A DNA stretch of 64,000 nt, taken from the NCBI RefSeq assembly GCF_009745985.1, contig NZ_WFIX01000175.1, positions 124,001 to 188,000 on the forward strand, given 5' to 3'. The position numbers and the translations under genes were made by a program. Shown piece after piece: positions 8,575 through 19,181 of this stretch. The stretch comes from Microbacterium karelineae (GTDB lineage Bacteria; Actinomycetota; Actinomycetes; Actinomycetales; Microbacteriaceae). The stretch's first letter is position 1, and each line of letters begins with the position of its first letter. The notes under the pieces were generated by a model. That model saw only the letters and a list, made by a program, of their open reading frames with translations. It ran no database searches and was not told the origin of the DNA.

Positions 8575-9371
8575 CCTCGGCGGGCGGCGACATCGACGTC
8601 GACGAGCGCCTCGACGCCCTCGCGTCGCGCGAGCGGATCCTCGTCGCCCTCGACTTCGACGGCACCCTCTCGCCGCTCGTGACCGATCCGATGGCGGCGC
8701 GCGCGACGCCCGAGGCGGCGCGCGCCGTGGCTGCGCTGGCGGCGACGCCGGGGACGACGGTCGCGCTGGTATCCGGCCGCAGCCTCCGCGATCTGCGCAT
8801 CATCGCCGAGCACGACGACGGCTCTCCCGTCTGGCTCGCCGGATCCCATGGCGCCGAGCACTGGCGTCCCGCCGGGGCGCCTCCGCGCATGCGTCCGGTC
8901 GCGGGCGACGATGAGCGGCTCGCGGCGCGAAGCGCTCCGATCACGGCCCACGCACATGGCTTCGTTCAGGGCTGCGAGGGCGCGTGGATCGAGGACAAGG
9001 CGTTCGGTTTTGCCCTGCACACCCGCGTCTCATCGCCCGAGGTCGAGAACGACGCGCAGCGGCGTATCGACGTCTACATGGCCGAGTCCGCGCCCGAGTG
9101 GCGCCGCCGCACGGGCAAGCACGTGCTCGAGTTCTCGTGGCGCCACGAGGGCAAGGACACGGCGATCGCGGAGCTGCGTCGCGCGAGCGAGGCAGAGGCG
9201 GTCGTGTTCGCGGGCGACGACGTGACCGACGAGGATGCGCTGCGGTCGCTCCACGACGGCGACCTCGGCATCCGCGTCGGCGCGGGGGAGACCGCCGCGC
9301 ACGTGCGTGTCGACGACATCCCGGCCCTCGCGGGGCTGCTGTCCGATCTCGCCGCCCGGCGCGCCCGCTGA
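8571..9371 (+). CDS. otsB: Trehalose-6-phosphate phosphatase
   Basis: 266 residues. HAD-superfamily motif I is DFDGTLSP (D28 nucleophile, D30 acid); a later FAGDDVTDEDA is motif IV, with the Mg-binding aspartates. It removes the phosphate from trehalose 6-phosphate to give trehalose. The GTG start at 8571 overlaps the otsA stop as GTGA; no better start exists further in. Trehalose is an osmoprotectant in actinobacteria, and otsAB is a complete two-step route. Confidence 0.95.
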   Translation: MTSAGGDIDVDERLDALASRERILVALDFDGTLSPLVTDPMAARATPEAARAVAALAATPGTTVALVSGRSLRDLRIIAEHDDGSPVWLAGSHGAEHWRPAGAPPRMRPVAGDDERLAARSAPITAHAHGFVQGCEGAWIEDKAFGFALHTRVSSPEVENDAQRRIDVYMAESAPEWRRRTGKHVLEFSWRHEGKDTAIAELRRASEAEAVVFAGDDVTDEDALRSLHDGDLGIRVGAGETAAHVRVDDIPALAGLLSDLAARRAR

Positions 9372-9503
9372 CGCCCCGAGCGGCGACACGCCGGGGCCGC
9401 CGGTGTGCTCACCGAGAGCGTGCTGCGAAGAGCATCCTGACCATCGCGCGCGCCGGTCTCGTTGCAGAACGCAAGCCGGTTCGGGGCGCCTGTCCTCTGG
9501 GAA

Positions 9504-9509
9504 TAGACT
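9504..9509 (+). promoter_or_regulatory. -10 box of a leaderless ilvD transcript
   Basis: TAGACT lies 6 nt before the ilvD GTG at 9516, so transcription would start at or beside the start codon; no Shine-Dalgarno is visible. A weak -35 (TTCGGG, 9480-9485) is 18 bp upstream. Confidence 0.55.
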
Positions 9510-9515
9510 GCGAAC

Positions 9516-11243
9516 GTGAGTGAGAACGACAGCGTGAGTGAGAACACCGACGCCGGAATCGACATCAAGCCGCGCAGTCGCGTGGTCACCGACGGCATCG
9601 AGGCGACGACCTCGCGCGGCATGCTCCGCGCCGTCGGCATGGGCGACGACGACTGGGACAAGCCCCAGATCGGCATCGCGTCGAGTTGGAACGAGATCAC
9701 GCCGTGCAACCTCTCGCTCGACCGCCTCGCGCAGGGGTCGAAGGAGGGCGTGCACGCGGGCGGCGGCTACCCGCTGCAGTTCGGCACCGTGAGCGTGTCC
9801 GACGGCATCTCCATGGGGCACGAGGGCATGCACTTCTCGCTCGTGAGCCGCGAGGTCATCGCGGACAGCGTCGAGACCGTCGTCATGGGCGAGCGCCTCG
9901 ACGGCACGGTTCTGCTGGCGGGCTGCGACAAGTCGCTCCCCGGCATGCTCATGGCCGCCGCGCGCCTCGAACTCGCGAGCGTCTTCCTCTACGCCGGATC
10001 GATCGCCCCCGGCTGGGTGAAGCTCGAGGACGGCACCGAGAAGACCATCACGATCATCGACTCGTTCGAGGCCGTCGGCGCCTGCAAGGCGGGGCAGATG
10101 AGCGAGGCCGACCTCAAGACGATCGAGTGCGGCTTCGCGCCGGGCGAAGGCGCCTGCGGTGGGATGTACACGGCCAACACCATGGCGTGCATCGCCGAGG
10201 CGCTCGGCATGAGCCTGCCGGGCTCGTCGACGCCCCTGAGCGCCGACCGCCGCCGCGACATGTACGCGCACCGCTCGGGCGAGGCCGTCGTCGAGCTCCT
10301 GCGCAAGGGCATCACGACGAAGGACATCCTGACGAAGAAGGCGTTCGAGAACGCCGTGACCGTCGCGATGGTGCTCGGCGGATCCACGAACGCCGTCCTC
10401 CACCTCCTCGCGATCGCCCGCGAGGCGGGCGTCGATCTCACGCTCGACGACTTCACCCGCATCGGCCAGCGGTCGCCTCACCTCGCCGACGTGAAGCCGT
10501 TCGGCCAGTTCGTCGCGCAGGACTTCGACCGCGCGGGCGGCATGCCCGTCGTCATGAAGGCGCTGCTCGACGCGGGCCTGCTGCACGGCGACGCGCTCAC
10601 CGTGACGGGCAGGACGCTCGCCGAGAACCTCGCCGAGCTCGACCCGGCCCCGCTCGACGGCACCGTCGTCCGCGATCTCGACAACCCCATCCACGCGACG
10701 GGCGGCCTGACGATCCTCGACGGATCCCTCGCCCCCGACGGCGCCGTCGTGAAGACGGCCGGCTTCGACGCCGAGGTGTTCGAGGGTCCGGCCCGCGTCT
10801 TCGAGCGCGAGCGCGCCGCGATGGACGCGCTGACGAACGGCGAGATCCAGGCGGGCGACGTCGTGGTGATCCGCTATGAGGGCCCCAAGGGCGGCCCCGG
10901 CATGCGCGAGATGCTCGCGATCACGGCCGCCATCAAGGGCGCTGGCCTCGGCAAGGATGTACTACTCTTGACGGACGGTCGATTCTCCGGCGGCACAACC
11001 GGCCTGTGCATCGGCCATATTGCACCCGAAGCGGTGGACGCAGGTCCGATCGCCTTCGTGCGCGATGGCGATCCGATCAGGGTCGATGTCGCAGCTCGCA
11101 CTCTCGACCTACTCGTCGATGAGGCTGAGCTCGCCTCCCGCCGTTCCGGCTGGGAGCCGCTGCCCCCGCGCTACACCCGCGGCGTTCTCGCCAAGTACGC
11201 GAAGCTCGTGCGTTCCGCCGCCGTGGGCGCGATCACCGGCTGA
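9516..11243 (+). CDS. ilvD: Dihydroxy-acid dehydratase
   Basis: 575 residues; dehydrates 2,3-dihydroxy acids to 2-oxo acids in valine, isoleucine and leucine synthesis, using an Fe-S cluster. Cluster cysteines are visible at C64 (ITPCNLS), C137 (GCDKSLPGM) and C214 ([12 protein letters not shown]); [10 protein letters not shown] holds the catalytic serine. Two GTG codons, 9516 and 9534, begin identical 12-base repeats; either could serve as start, and the -10 spacing favours 9516. From about 10958 to 11140 the codons change to types otherwise rare here (CTA, TTG, GTA, ACA, GCA). It precedes ilvB by 44 nt. Confidence 0.97.
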   Translation: MSENDSVSENTDAGIDIKPRSRVVTDGIEATTSRGMLRAVGMGDDDWDKPQIGIASSWNEITPCNLSLDRLAQGSKEGVHAGGGYPLQFGTVSVSDGISMGHEGMHFSLVSREVIADSVETVVMGERLDGTVLLAGCDKSLPGMLMAAARLELASVFLYAGSIAPGWVKLEDGTEKTITIIDSFEAVGACKAGQMSEADLKTIECGFAPGEGACGGMYTANTMACIAEALGMSLPGSSTPLSADRRRDMYAHRSGEAVVELLRKGITTKDILTKKAFENAVTVAMVLGGSTNAVLHLLAIAREAGVDLTLDDFTRIGQRSPHLADVKPFGQFVAQDFDRAGGMPVVMKALLDAGLLHGDALTVTGRTLAENLAELDPAPLDGTVVRDLDNPIHATGGLTILDGSLAPDGAVVKTAGFDAEVFEGPARVFERERAAMDALTNGEIQAGDVVVIRYEGPKGGPGMREMLAITAAIKGAGLGKDVLLLTDGRFSGGTTGLCIGHIAPEAVDAGPIAFVRDGDPIRVDVAARTLDLLVDEAELASRRSGWEPLPPRYTRGVLAKYAKLVRSAAVGAITG

Positions 11244-11287
11244 TCCGCCCCGTGCCGACCAGACGCCGAACCGACCAGGGAAGCACC

Positions 11288-13093
11288 ATGCCCGCAGATC
11301 CCCTCACGGCCGTTCCTCGGCCGCCCGCCACATCCACCGCGAACCCGCCCATCCTCACCGGCGCGCAGGCCGTCGTCCGCTCGCTCGAGCTGCTCGGCGT
11401 CGACGACGTCTTCGGGCTTCCCGGCGGCGCGATCCTGCCCGCATACGACGCGCTCATGGGCGCGCACACGCTCAACCACATCCTCGTGCGCCACGAGCAG
11501 GGCGCCGGCCACGCCGCCGAGGGATATGCCGCCGCGAGCGGCCGCGTCGGCGTCGCGATCGCGACGTCCGGCCCCGGCGCGACGAACCTCGTCACGGCGA
11601 TCGCCGACGCGTACATGGACTCCGTGCCGCTCGTCGCGATCACGGGCCAGGTCTTCTCGACGCTGATGGGCACGGACGCGTTCCAGGAGGCCGATATCGT
11701 CGGCATCACGATGCCCGTGACGAAGCACTCGTTCCTCGTGAAGCGCGCCGAGGACATCCCGCGCGCGCTCGCGCAGGCGTTCGAGATCGCCGGCACGGGC
11801 CGGCCCGGTCCCGTGCTCGTCGACATCACGAAGGACGCGCAGCAGAACGAGGCGCCGTTCATCTGGCCGCCGAAGTTCGACCTGCCCGGATACCGGCCCG
11901 TCACGAAGGCGCACGGGAAGCAGATCCAGGCGGCGGCGACGCTCATCGCCGAGGCGAAGAAGCCCGTGCTCTACGTCGGCGGCGGTGTGATCCGCGGCAA
12001 GGCGGCCGAGCAGCTCAAGGCGTTCGCCGAGACGACGGGCGCACCCGTCGTGACGACGCTCATGGCGCGCGGTGCGTTCCCCGACTCGCACGAGCAGCAC
12101 CTCGGCATGCCGGGAATGCACGGATCCGTCCCCGCCGTGCTCGCGCTGCAGGAGAGCGACGTGCTCGTCTCCCTCGGCGCGCGCTTCGACGACCGCGTGA
12201 CCGGCAAGGCGGCGCTGTTCGCCCCGGACGCGAAGGTGATCCACGTCGACATCGACCCCGCCGAGATCGGGAAGATCCGCGCCGCGGAGGTGCCGATCGT
12301 GGGCGATGTGCGCGAGGTCCTCGTCGATCTCGACACGGCGTACCGCTCGACGGTCGCGGGCGACCGCCCCGACTTCGCCGAGTGGTGGCAGTACCTCAAG
12401 GGGCTGCAGGACCAGTACCCGCTCGGCTACACCGAACCGACCGATGGCCTGCTCGCACCGCAGAAGATCATCTCGCGCATCGGCGAGCTGACGGGCCCCG
12501 AGGGCGTCTACGTCGCGGGCGTGGGCCAGCACCAGATGTGGTCGGCGCAGTTCATCAGGTACGAGCGGCCGAACTCGTGGCTCAACTCGGGCGGCGCCGG
12601 CACGATGGGCTACTCGGTTCCCGCGGCCATGGGGGCGAAGGTCGCGCAGCCGGATCGTCCCGTGTGGGCGATCGACGGCGACGGCTGCTTCCAGATGACG
12701 AACCAGGAGCTCGCCACGTGCGTGCTCAACGAGATCCCGATCAAGGTCGCGATCATCAACAACTCGTCCCTCGGGATGGTGCGCCAGTGGCAGACCCTGT
12801 TCTACGACGGGCGCTACTCGCACACCGACCTCAACACGGGCCACGACACGAAGCGGATCCCCGACTTCGTGAAGCTCGCGGAGGCCTACGGCTGCCTCGC
12901 GATCCGCGTCGAGCGCGAGGACGAGATCGACGATGCGATCCGCCTCGCCCTCGAGACGAACGACCGCCCCGTCGTGATCGACTTCGTCGTCTCGAGCGAC
13001 GCGATGGTGTGGCCGATGGTGCCCCAGGGCGTCAGCAACAGCTACGTCCAGTACGCGCGAGACCACTCGCCGGCGTTCGATGAGGAGGCCTGA
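11288..13093 (+). CDS. ilvB: Acetolactate synthase, large (catalytic) subunit
   Basis: 601 residues; condenses pyruvate with pyruvate or 2-oxobutyrate, using ThDP, Mg and FAD. The N-terminal Pyr domain has [16 protein letters not shown] and the catalytic Glu at E70 ([13 protein letters not shown]). The C-terminal PP domain carries the ThDP motif [12 protein letters not shown] starting near residue 464. I chose the ATG at 11288, with AGGGAAG 4 nt upstream, over the GTG at 11252. ilvN follows after 7 nt. Confidence 0.97.
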   Translation: MPADPLTAVPRPPATSTANPPILTGAQAVVRSLELLGVDDVFGLPGGAILPAYDALMGAHTLNHILVRHEQGAGHAAEGYAAASGRVGVAIATSGPGATNLVTAIADAYMDSVPLVAITGQVFSTLMGTDAFQEADIVGITMPVTKHSFLVKRAEDIPRALAQAFEIAGTGRPGPVLVDITKDAQQNEAPFIWPPKFDLPGYRPVTKAHGKQIQAAATLIAEAKKPVLYVGGGVIRGKAAEQLKAFAETTGAPVVTTLMARGAFPDSHEQHLGMPGMHGSVPAVLALQESDVLVSLGARFDDRVTGKAALFAPDAKVIHVDIDPAEIGKIRAAEVPIVGDVREVLVDLDTAYRSTVAGDRPDFAEWWQYLKGLQDQYPLGYTEPTDGLLAPQKIISRIGELTGPEGVYVAGVGQHQMWSAQFIRYERPNSWLNSGGAGTMGYSVPAAMGAKVAQPDRPVWAIDGDGCFQMTNQELATCVLNEIPIKVAIINNSSLGMVRQWQTLFYDGRYSHTDLNTGHDTKRIPDFVKLAEAYGCLAIRVEREDEIDDAIRLALETNDRPVVIDFVVSSDAMVWPMVPQGVSNSYVQYARDHSPAFDEEA

Positions 13094-13100
13094 GCACATC

Positions 13101-13607
13101 ATGTCGAAGCACGTTCTCAGTCTCCTCGTCGAGGACACCCCCGGCCTGCTCACGCGCGTCGCCGGCCTGTTCGCCCGACGCGGGTTCAACATCCACTCGC
13201 TCGCCGTGGGCGTGACCGAGGTCCCCGGCCTGTCGCGGATCACCGTCGTCGTCGACGTCGCGTCCCTCCCGCTCGAGCAGGTGACGAAGCAGCTGAACAA
13301 GCTCATCAACGTCGTCAAGATCGTCGAGCTCGACCCGGCGGCCTCGGTGCAGCGCCAGCACATGCTCGTGAAGGTGCGCGCCGACAACGCGACGCGCGGA
13401 AACCTGCTCGAGGTCGTGAGCCTCTTCCGGGCGAACGTCGTCGACTACGCGCAGGACTCGCTCGTGATCGAGATCACGGGCGATCAGGGCAAGGTCGACG
13501 CTTTCCAGAAGGCGATCACGCCGTTCGGCATCAAGGAGATCTCGCAGTCGGGCCTTCTCGCGCTCGGCCGCGGCCCCAAATCGATCTCCGAGCGCGCCCT
13601 GCGCTGA
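13101..13607 (+). CDS. ilvN: Acetolactate synthase, small (regulatory) subunit
   Basis: 168 residues; binds the large subunit and confers valine feedback inhibition. An N-terminal ACT domain (VEDTPGLLTRVAGLFARRG, about 9-27) is followed by the C-terminal ALS small-subunit domain. I chose the ATG at 13101, giving MSKHVLSLLVEDT, the family start. The GAGGAGG before it lies in the last codons of ilvB, somewhat far away (12 nt), and an ATG at 13080 is possible. Confidence 0.95.
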   Translation: MSKHVLSLLVEDTPGLLTRVAGLFARRGFNIHSLAVGVTEVPGLSRITVVVDVASLPLEQVTKQLNKLINVVKIVELDPAASVQRQHMLVKVRADNATRGNLLEVVSLFRANVVDYAQDSLVIEITGDQGKVDAFQKAITPFGIKEISQSGLLALGRGPKSISERALR

Positions 13608-14675
<1,068 letters not shown>

Positions 14676-14689
14676 TCGCCCTGAGCAGA

Positions 14690-14722
14690 ACGCCCCGCAC
14701 CGATCCCGGTGCGGGGCGTTTC
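14690..14722 (+). terminator. Terminator after ilvC
   Basis: 12-bp perfect stem (14690-14701 with 14708-14719), 6-nt loop, then TTCGTCGT. It ends the ilv operon and lies just before the 3' end of a convergent gene, so it may work both ways. Confidence 0.85.
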
Positions 14723-14738
14723 GTCGTCCGGCGATGCA

Positions 14739-15512
14739 TCAGCGGTAGACCTCGACGAACACCTCCAATTCGGCGTCGTCGGGGAGGGAATCGAGGTACG
14801 CGCGGTATGGGAAGGTGAACCCCGCTGCCTTCCAACCGAAGGAGTCGTCGTCGCATTCCACGATCTCGCCTTCCGCGCCGCGGATCACGGTCCTCGTGTC
14901 GAGCCAGAGCTCCCGGTCGTCGGTGCCGGCGCGGTGCACGATGGAGGCACTGAGCTGCGCGTCGCCGTCGCCGCGCTCGACCTCGAGAGGCGACACCTCG
15001 ATGCGGCCGAACTCGGCCTCGGGGACGGCGCGGGCGTCGCGTCCGTCGAGCGACACCGTGATGGTCGGGTGATCGACGTCCGCAAGGTCCATCAGGTCGG
15101 CCGTTGCGAGGTTCCGCCCGGGACGGAGGGTGATCTGGTACGAGTTCGACTCGACGACGTCGCTGTTCAGGTCCAGGACGTTGAACACCACGTCGACGCG
15201 TTCGTACACGGTCCCGTCTTCGGGCATCTCGATGATCGCGGCGGCGTAGAGGTCGCCGGCGACGGGTTCGGTGTAGAACGAGAGCTGCTGGATCGTGCAC
15301 GCGGGGAGGTCGGCACCGGGGTAGTCGGTCGCCCCCGGGGTCGACGACGATCCGCGGATCTTCCCTCGTCTCCAGAACACCGCGTACGCGATCGCCGAGA
15401 GCCCCAGGACGAACAAGGGGACCTCGACGATGAGCGTCGTGTGGAGGATGTAGACCGCCGCGATCGCGGCGATGCCGGCCAGGGCGATGAGCAGTCGGGT
15501 CGTCGTTCTCAT
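14739..15512 (-). CDS. Membrane-anchored protein with a C-terminal beta-domain, paralogue of the 17458-18762 protein
   Basis: 257 residues. Two adjacent hydrophobic helices (about 6-25 and 30-48) anchor a hydrophilic domain of about 190 residues, probably exposed. That domain matches the C-terminal domain of the 17458-18762 product: both run VxxxLLD-x-DVVxS followed by ATxxxxD and an AEFGxIxVxxIE segment, and end in a Tyr-rich strand. The sole Cys pair is C72 and one in VECDDDSFG. It follows the 15565-15954 gene by 52 nt on the same strand and is probably cotranscribed. Function unknown; an FxLYD-like beta-sandwich is my best structural guess. Confidence 0.75.
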   Translation of the reverse strand: MRTTTRLLIALAGIAAIAAVYILHTTLIVEVPLFVLGLSAIAYAVFWRRGKIRGSSSTPGATDYPGADLPACTIQQLSFYTEPVAGDLYAAAIIEMPEDGTVYERVDVVFNVLDLNSDVVESNSYQITLRPGRNLATADLMDLADVDHPTITVSLDGRDARAVPEAEFGRIEVSPLEVERGDGDAQLSASIVHRAGTDDRELWLDTRTVIRGAEGEIVECDDDSFGWKAAGFTFPYRAYLDSLPDDAELEVFVEVYR

Positions 15513-15564
15513 GATTCCGTTCGGTGCGTGACGGTCAGTGAAGGAAGTGAGGGAACGGCTCCGA

Positions 15565-15954
15565 TCATCCGGGAATCATCATGGCGATGAAGCCCGACAC
15601 GATCGCGCCGGCGACGCCGATGGGGGGAGGGGGGAGCAGGGCGACCACGGCGACGAACTTGGCGATGCCTGCCCCGGTACGGTGGCGCTGCTTCTTCACG
15701 AGTCTGAGACTCACGAGGCTCGTCACGGCGAAGAGCGCCGTGATGGGCAGGGCGACCCATAGCAGGGCGATGAACCAGTGGTCGTCGAACCTCTGGATAT
15801 ACACGAGGGGGAAGACCGCCCCGGACAGGCTGACGAGCGCCAGAACAAGTGGGACGATCGCGTATCGTCGCCCCGCGTTGCCGCCTGCGGAGTCGGGGGA
15901 GGTGTTGTCGTGCGGAGGCGCAGGAACAGCGGTGGGATCGGTGATGTCGGACAA
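15565..15954 (-). CDS. Small polytopic membrane protein of unknown function
   Basis: 129 residues from a TTG start with GGAGAAAGAG directly upstream; this gives MSDITDPTAVP, matching the MSD start of the relative at 18762. A GTG 33 nt further out (15987) lacks a ribosome site. After a Pro-rich 30-residue tail there are three hydrophobic segments (about 32-54, 60-86, 95-127) with a short basic loop, VKKQRHRTG. It resembles DUF4190-type small membrane proteins, a group repeated at 17036 and 17458. Confidence 0.68.
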   Translation of the reverse strand: MSDITDPTAVPAPPHDNTSPDSAGGNAGRRYAIVPLVLALVSLSGAVFPLVYIQRFDDHWFIALLWVALPITALFAVTSLVSLRLVKKQRHRTGAGIAKFVAVVALLPPPPIGVAGAIVSGFIAMMIPG

Positions 15955-16079
15955 CTCTTTCTCCGGCGCCGCACGACCGCGCGGCACGACCTACGACGTG
16001 TCCTCCAGCCTATCGGCGAGTTCGAGATTCTCGCCGGACCGGTACCGCTCGAGGGCGCGGCGGCCTACTGTGTCGGAGC

Positions 16080-16436
16080 ATGAAGTCCGAACATCGCGCG
16101 GAGTTCCGCGCCCTCCTCGAGGAGCATCGCGCGTCCGTCGTGCAGGCGCGGCGTCGCGGCGGGGAGGATCTGAGCGAGCTGGCGAGCGCGCGATCGGCGG
16201 CGACGGCGGACGACGAGCACGATCCGGAGGGCACGACGATCTCGGAGGAGTGGTCGCGGCTGACCGGGATCGACGCGGAGGCCAGGGCCGAACTGTCGGC
16301 GATCGATGCGGCGCTCGCGCGCCTCGACGCGGACGAGTACGGCGTCTGCGTCTCGTGCGGGCGGGGGATCCCGGTCGCACGGCTGCGCGTGCGTCCGACT
16401 GCGACGATGTGCGTGGAGTGCGCTTCGCGACGCTGA
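16080..16436 (+). CDS. TraR/DksA-type C4 zinc-finger protein
   Basis: 118 residues. A helical N-terminal half rich in Glu and Arg is followed by the zinc finger CVSCGRGIP...CVEC at about 92-115, the layout of DksA/TraR proteins that bind the RNA polymerase secondary channel. It is shorter than E. coli DksA (151 residues). A TACTGT box at 16066-16071 lies 8 nt before the ATG, so the mRNA may be leaderless. It is divergent from the 15565-15954 gene. A role in transcription control is inferred from the family. Confidence 0.82.
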   Translation: MKSEHRAEFRALLEEHRASVVQARRRGGEDLSELASARSAATADDEHDPEGTTISEEWSRLTGIDAEARAELSAIDAALARLDADEYGVCVSCGRGIPVARLRVRPTATMCVECASRR

Positions 16437-16531
16437 TCCGCTTGTCCACAGATTTCGCGGATCCGCGATATCCATCCACAATCGGGGGTTCTCGGCGGGC
16501 GGCGACGGCGAGAGGTCGTCAGGCTGGGCGC

Positions 16532-16990
16532 ATGACAGACTTCGATTCCCTTCAGATGCTCCGCACCCGCCCGCTGACGGACGATCGCGACCTCGTCCGG
16601 CTCGTCTCGGCGCTTCTCGGCACGGCCAGCACGGCGCGTGTGTGGCTCCTGCTGCTCGACGATGAGATGCGCTCGACCGAGGTCCTGATCCCGATCGACG
16701 ACCTTCCCGCCGACGCGGGCGCGGTCGTCGCGATGCCGAGCGATGGCCCGGTCGCGGCGGCCGAGATGCTCGGCGCGCGTGTGGCGGACATCGTGCGCGA
16801 TGCGCCGGTGTCGGCCGTCGTCGTGGTGTGGGAGCGGCCGGGGGCGCCGGGCGCGCGGGCGGACACGCTCGCGTGGATCGACGCCATGCGCACCGCGTTC
16901 GCCTCCGATCCGCGCGCGCTGCGGGCGCAGCTGGTGCTGTCGGACGAGGGCGCACACGTGATCGGCGAGCCGGCGCGACGCGCGGCGTGA
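16532..16990 (+). CDS. Unrecognised cytoplasmic protein
   Basis: 152 residues, acidic, no signal peptide or membrane helix. It reads as alternating strands and helices (ARVWLLLLDDEMRSTEVLIP, DAPVSAVVVVWERPG), like a small alpha/beta domain. Codon use is typical of the window, which supports it as a real gene. I do not recognise a family. It sits 95 nt after the zinc-finger gene on the same strand. A CAGGCT at 16520-16525 may be the -10 of a leaderless transcript. Confidence 0.65.
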   Translation: MTDFDSLQMLRTRPLTDDRDLVRLVSALLGTASTARVWLLLLDDEMRSTEVLIPIDDLPADAGAVVAMPSDGPVAAAEMLGARVADIVRDAPVSAVVVVWERPGAPGARADTLAWIDAMRTAFASDPRALRAQLVLSDEGAHVIGEPARRAA

Positions 16991-17035
16991 CGGCGAGTGC
17001 CGCATAGCCCGGCGCGGATCGAGTTCGTGAGCGTG

Positions 17036-17368
17036 TCACGCCCCGACGCCGGGCGACGCCGCGAGGGCGCCGGGGGTCGCCGGCTCGGGCGTGACGAGCC
17101 AGACGAAGATCCCCACGGAGACGAGGAACATCACGACGGTCATGGCGTAGCCCACGAGCGCGACGATCAGCGCCGCGATGCTCGTACCGCGCCCGTCAGC
17201 GCGCTTGGCGAGCGCGACGATCGCGAACACGAGAGCCGCCGTGAGCGGGATCACGGCGAAGACCGTGAGGAACGGGACGAGCGATGTGCCGATCCCGACG
17301 ATCGCGAGGACCAACGCACTGCGGGAGAGCGGCCTGCGCTGGGCTGCGTCGGTCATCGACCTCGTCAT
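17036..17368 (-). CDS. DUF4190-like small membrane protein
   Basis: 110 residues. Two or three hydrophobic segments: 19-55 contains LVLAIVGIGTSL and ALVFAIVALAKR; then DGRGTSIAALIVALVG leads into a final helix at about 64-95. The stretch from VALAK to SIAALIV closely matches VALVKKANGRGLSIAALIV in the neighbouring 17458-18762 product, so the two share a duplicated membrane module. An internal ATG (17354-17356) could be the start instead. Function unknown. Confidence 0.75.
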   Translation of the reverse strand: MTRSMTDAAQRRPLSRSALVLAIVGIGTSLVPFLTVFAVIPLTAALVFAIVALAKRADGRGTSIAALIVALVGYAMTVVMFLVSVGIFVWLVTPEPATPGALAASPGVGA

Positions 17369-17457
17369 CGTGTTCGGATCGGATCAGGTTCTCCGCGGAT
17401 GCCGCTGGGTCTGCCGGCGTGAGCCCAGCGGCATCATGCGGGGAAGTGGGGCGAGGC

Positions 17458-18762
17458 TCAGTAGCCCGACTGCGCGTACGCCTCGAACACGGCGTCCTTC
17501 GGCATCTCGAGGTACGAGTCGATGGTGAACTCGGCGGTCCCGTCGGCCGGGAGCACATCGACGGTGCCCCACTCGAGACCGATCGGCGTCCCGTCGGCGT
17601 CGCGCACGATGACGTCGATCTCGACGTAGTTGCGCTCGACCGGGGAGGTCGAGGTGACCTCTCCCGAGAGCGTCGTCGAGTAGTCGTCGGCCTCTGCCTC
17701 GATGTCGCCGACGGTGATGGCGCCGAACTCCGCGGCGGACACGGGCTCGCGGCCATACGCGTCGGTCACGTTCACGGCGACATCGTCGATCGCGTCGGCG
17801 TCGACATCGAGGAAGCTCGACGTCGCGAGCGCCGGGCTGTCGGGCATGACCGTGATGAGGTCGTAGCTCGAGTCGATGACGTCGCCCGAGGCATCGAGGA
17901 GATCGATCGTGACTTCGAGATCCTGGAACACGAGATCGGCGCTGCCGCTTTCGACGACGGCGGTCACATAGGTGAAGGTGTCGTCGCTCCAGAACGCCTG
18001 ATCGGTGACGTCGACGTCGATGTCGGCGACGGTGGTCTCCGCCTCGGTCGCCCCATCGGCTGCGCCGTCCTCGGCGCCGCCCTCGAAGTCGCCGAAGTCG
18101 GGATCCTCCTCGAAGATCTCGGGGTTGTCCTCGATGAATCCGTCGAGGTCGTCCGCGGCGGTGCCGACGAAGGCGATGATCGTGAAGGTGAGGATGAGCA
18201 TTCCGATGCCGACCAGCGTGCCGACGCCCGACACGATGAGCGCCGCGATGCTGAGGCCCCTGCCGTTCGCCTTCTTGACGAGTGCGACGATCGACAGGAT
18301 GAGCGCCACGATGACGACGACGATGCCGAGGAAGACGGCGAAGGGGATGAAGCAGAGGATCGTGCCGATGATCGCGAGCACGAGCGCCGTGACCGCGAGC
18401 CCCTTGCCACCCTGCTTCGGGGCGCCGGCGCCGCCAGCCGATCCGTACGGCGACGCGGGCGGCGGCACGTGCGAGCCGGGGCCGCCATACGGTGCGCCGC
18501 CCTCGGGCGCCGCGCCGGGGTAGCTGGAGGACTGCTGCGGCCCGCCCGGGTACCCGTAGCCGGACTGCTCTGCGCCCGGCTGTGCGTACGGGGAGGCCGA
18601 CTCGGCGGGCTGTGCGTACGGTGGAACGGGCTCGCCCTGCGGGGCGGTGGGGGCGGCGGGCTCCTGAGGAACGGCGGGCTCGGCCGGTTGGCCGTCCTCG
18701 TGCGGGACGGGCGGCATCGGCGGCTGTGCGCTCGGGTCGTGGGGCTGGTTGCTGTCGGACAT
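17458..18762 (-). CDS. Pro/Gln/Tyr-rich membrane protein with DUF4190-like helices and an external beta-domain
   Basis: 434 residues in three parts. Residues 1-125 are low-complexity Pro, Gln, Ala, Gly and Tyr with PYAQPAESASPYAQP-type repeats. About 135-220 holds two pairs of helices with the KKANGRGLSIAALIV loop. The rest, about 225-434, is a very acidic linker and a beta-rich domain like that of the 14739-15512 protein. The ATG at 18760-18762 has AGGAG 4 nt upstream. The architecture, a disordered cytosolic tail with a membrane hairpin and outer domain, is common in actinobacterial envelope proteins. Function unknown. Confidence 0.82.
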   Translation of the reverse strand: MSDSNQPHDPSAQPPMPPVPHEDGQPAEPAVPQEPAAPTAPQGEPVPPYAQPAESASPYAQPGAEQSGYGYPGGPQQSSSYPGAAPEGGAPYGGPGSHVPPPASPYGSAGGAGAPKQGGKGLAVTALVLAIIGTILCFIPFAVFLGIVVVIVALILSIVALVKKANGRGLSIAALIVSGVGTLVGIGMLILTFTIIAFVGTAADDLDGFIEDNPEIFEEDPDFGDFEGGAEDGAADGATEAETTVADIDVDVTDQAFWSDDTFTYVTAVVESGSADLVFQDLEVTIDLLDASGDVIDSSYDLITVMPDSPALATSSFLDVDADAIDDVAVNVTDAYGREPVSAAEFGAITVGDIEAEADDYSTTLSGEVTSTSPVERNYVEIDVIVRDADGTPIGLEWGTVDVLPADGTAEFTIDSYLEMPKDAVFEAYAQSGY

Positions 18763-19181
18763 GATGCTCCTGACTCTCGGTCGTTCACGTGTCGCATGCC
18801 GGGGGAGCAGGCCGCGCGGCCGGGACGAAGGCCGCACGAGTTCACGCGCCCTCTCAGGCTATCGATCTCGGCGCGGATCCGTGCGGACAGAACTGCCCAT
18901 GTGTCGCGCGCCGCTGACAGTGTGTCGCACATCGCCGCCCGCGCATCTCGCCCGCGGTGGCCGCGCATCCCGCTCCCCGTCTGGCATCGCGCTGTGTGCG
19001 TCTGGTACTCTGAGCTGTCACGCGTGCGCGCGTCGGCGCGGCATGCCTGCGGGTGCGCCGTCAAGACTGCCGCGTGAAGTCGAAAACCCCATCCAACCGC
19101 TTCGGTTCCTGAAGATGCGTCGGCATGTCGCCGGCCGGAACCTGAGGCCCGAGTACACAACCCCTGAAGGCTAACCACTAC
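18763..19181 (+). promoter_or_regulatory. 419-nt intergenic region: rpsA promoter and long 5' leader
   Basis: No credible gene is seen here. A TACTCT box at 19006-19011 is the best -10 for rpsA, which would give a leader of about 165 nt. Within the leader, CTTC...GAAG and GGTTCC...GGAACC (about 19100-19142) can form small stems. No strong Shine-Dalgarno precedes the rpsA ATG. Ribosomal protein S1 is often autoregulated through its leader; that is only an analogy here. Confidence 0.45.
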
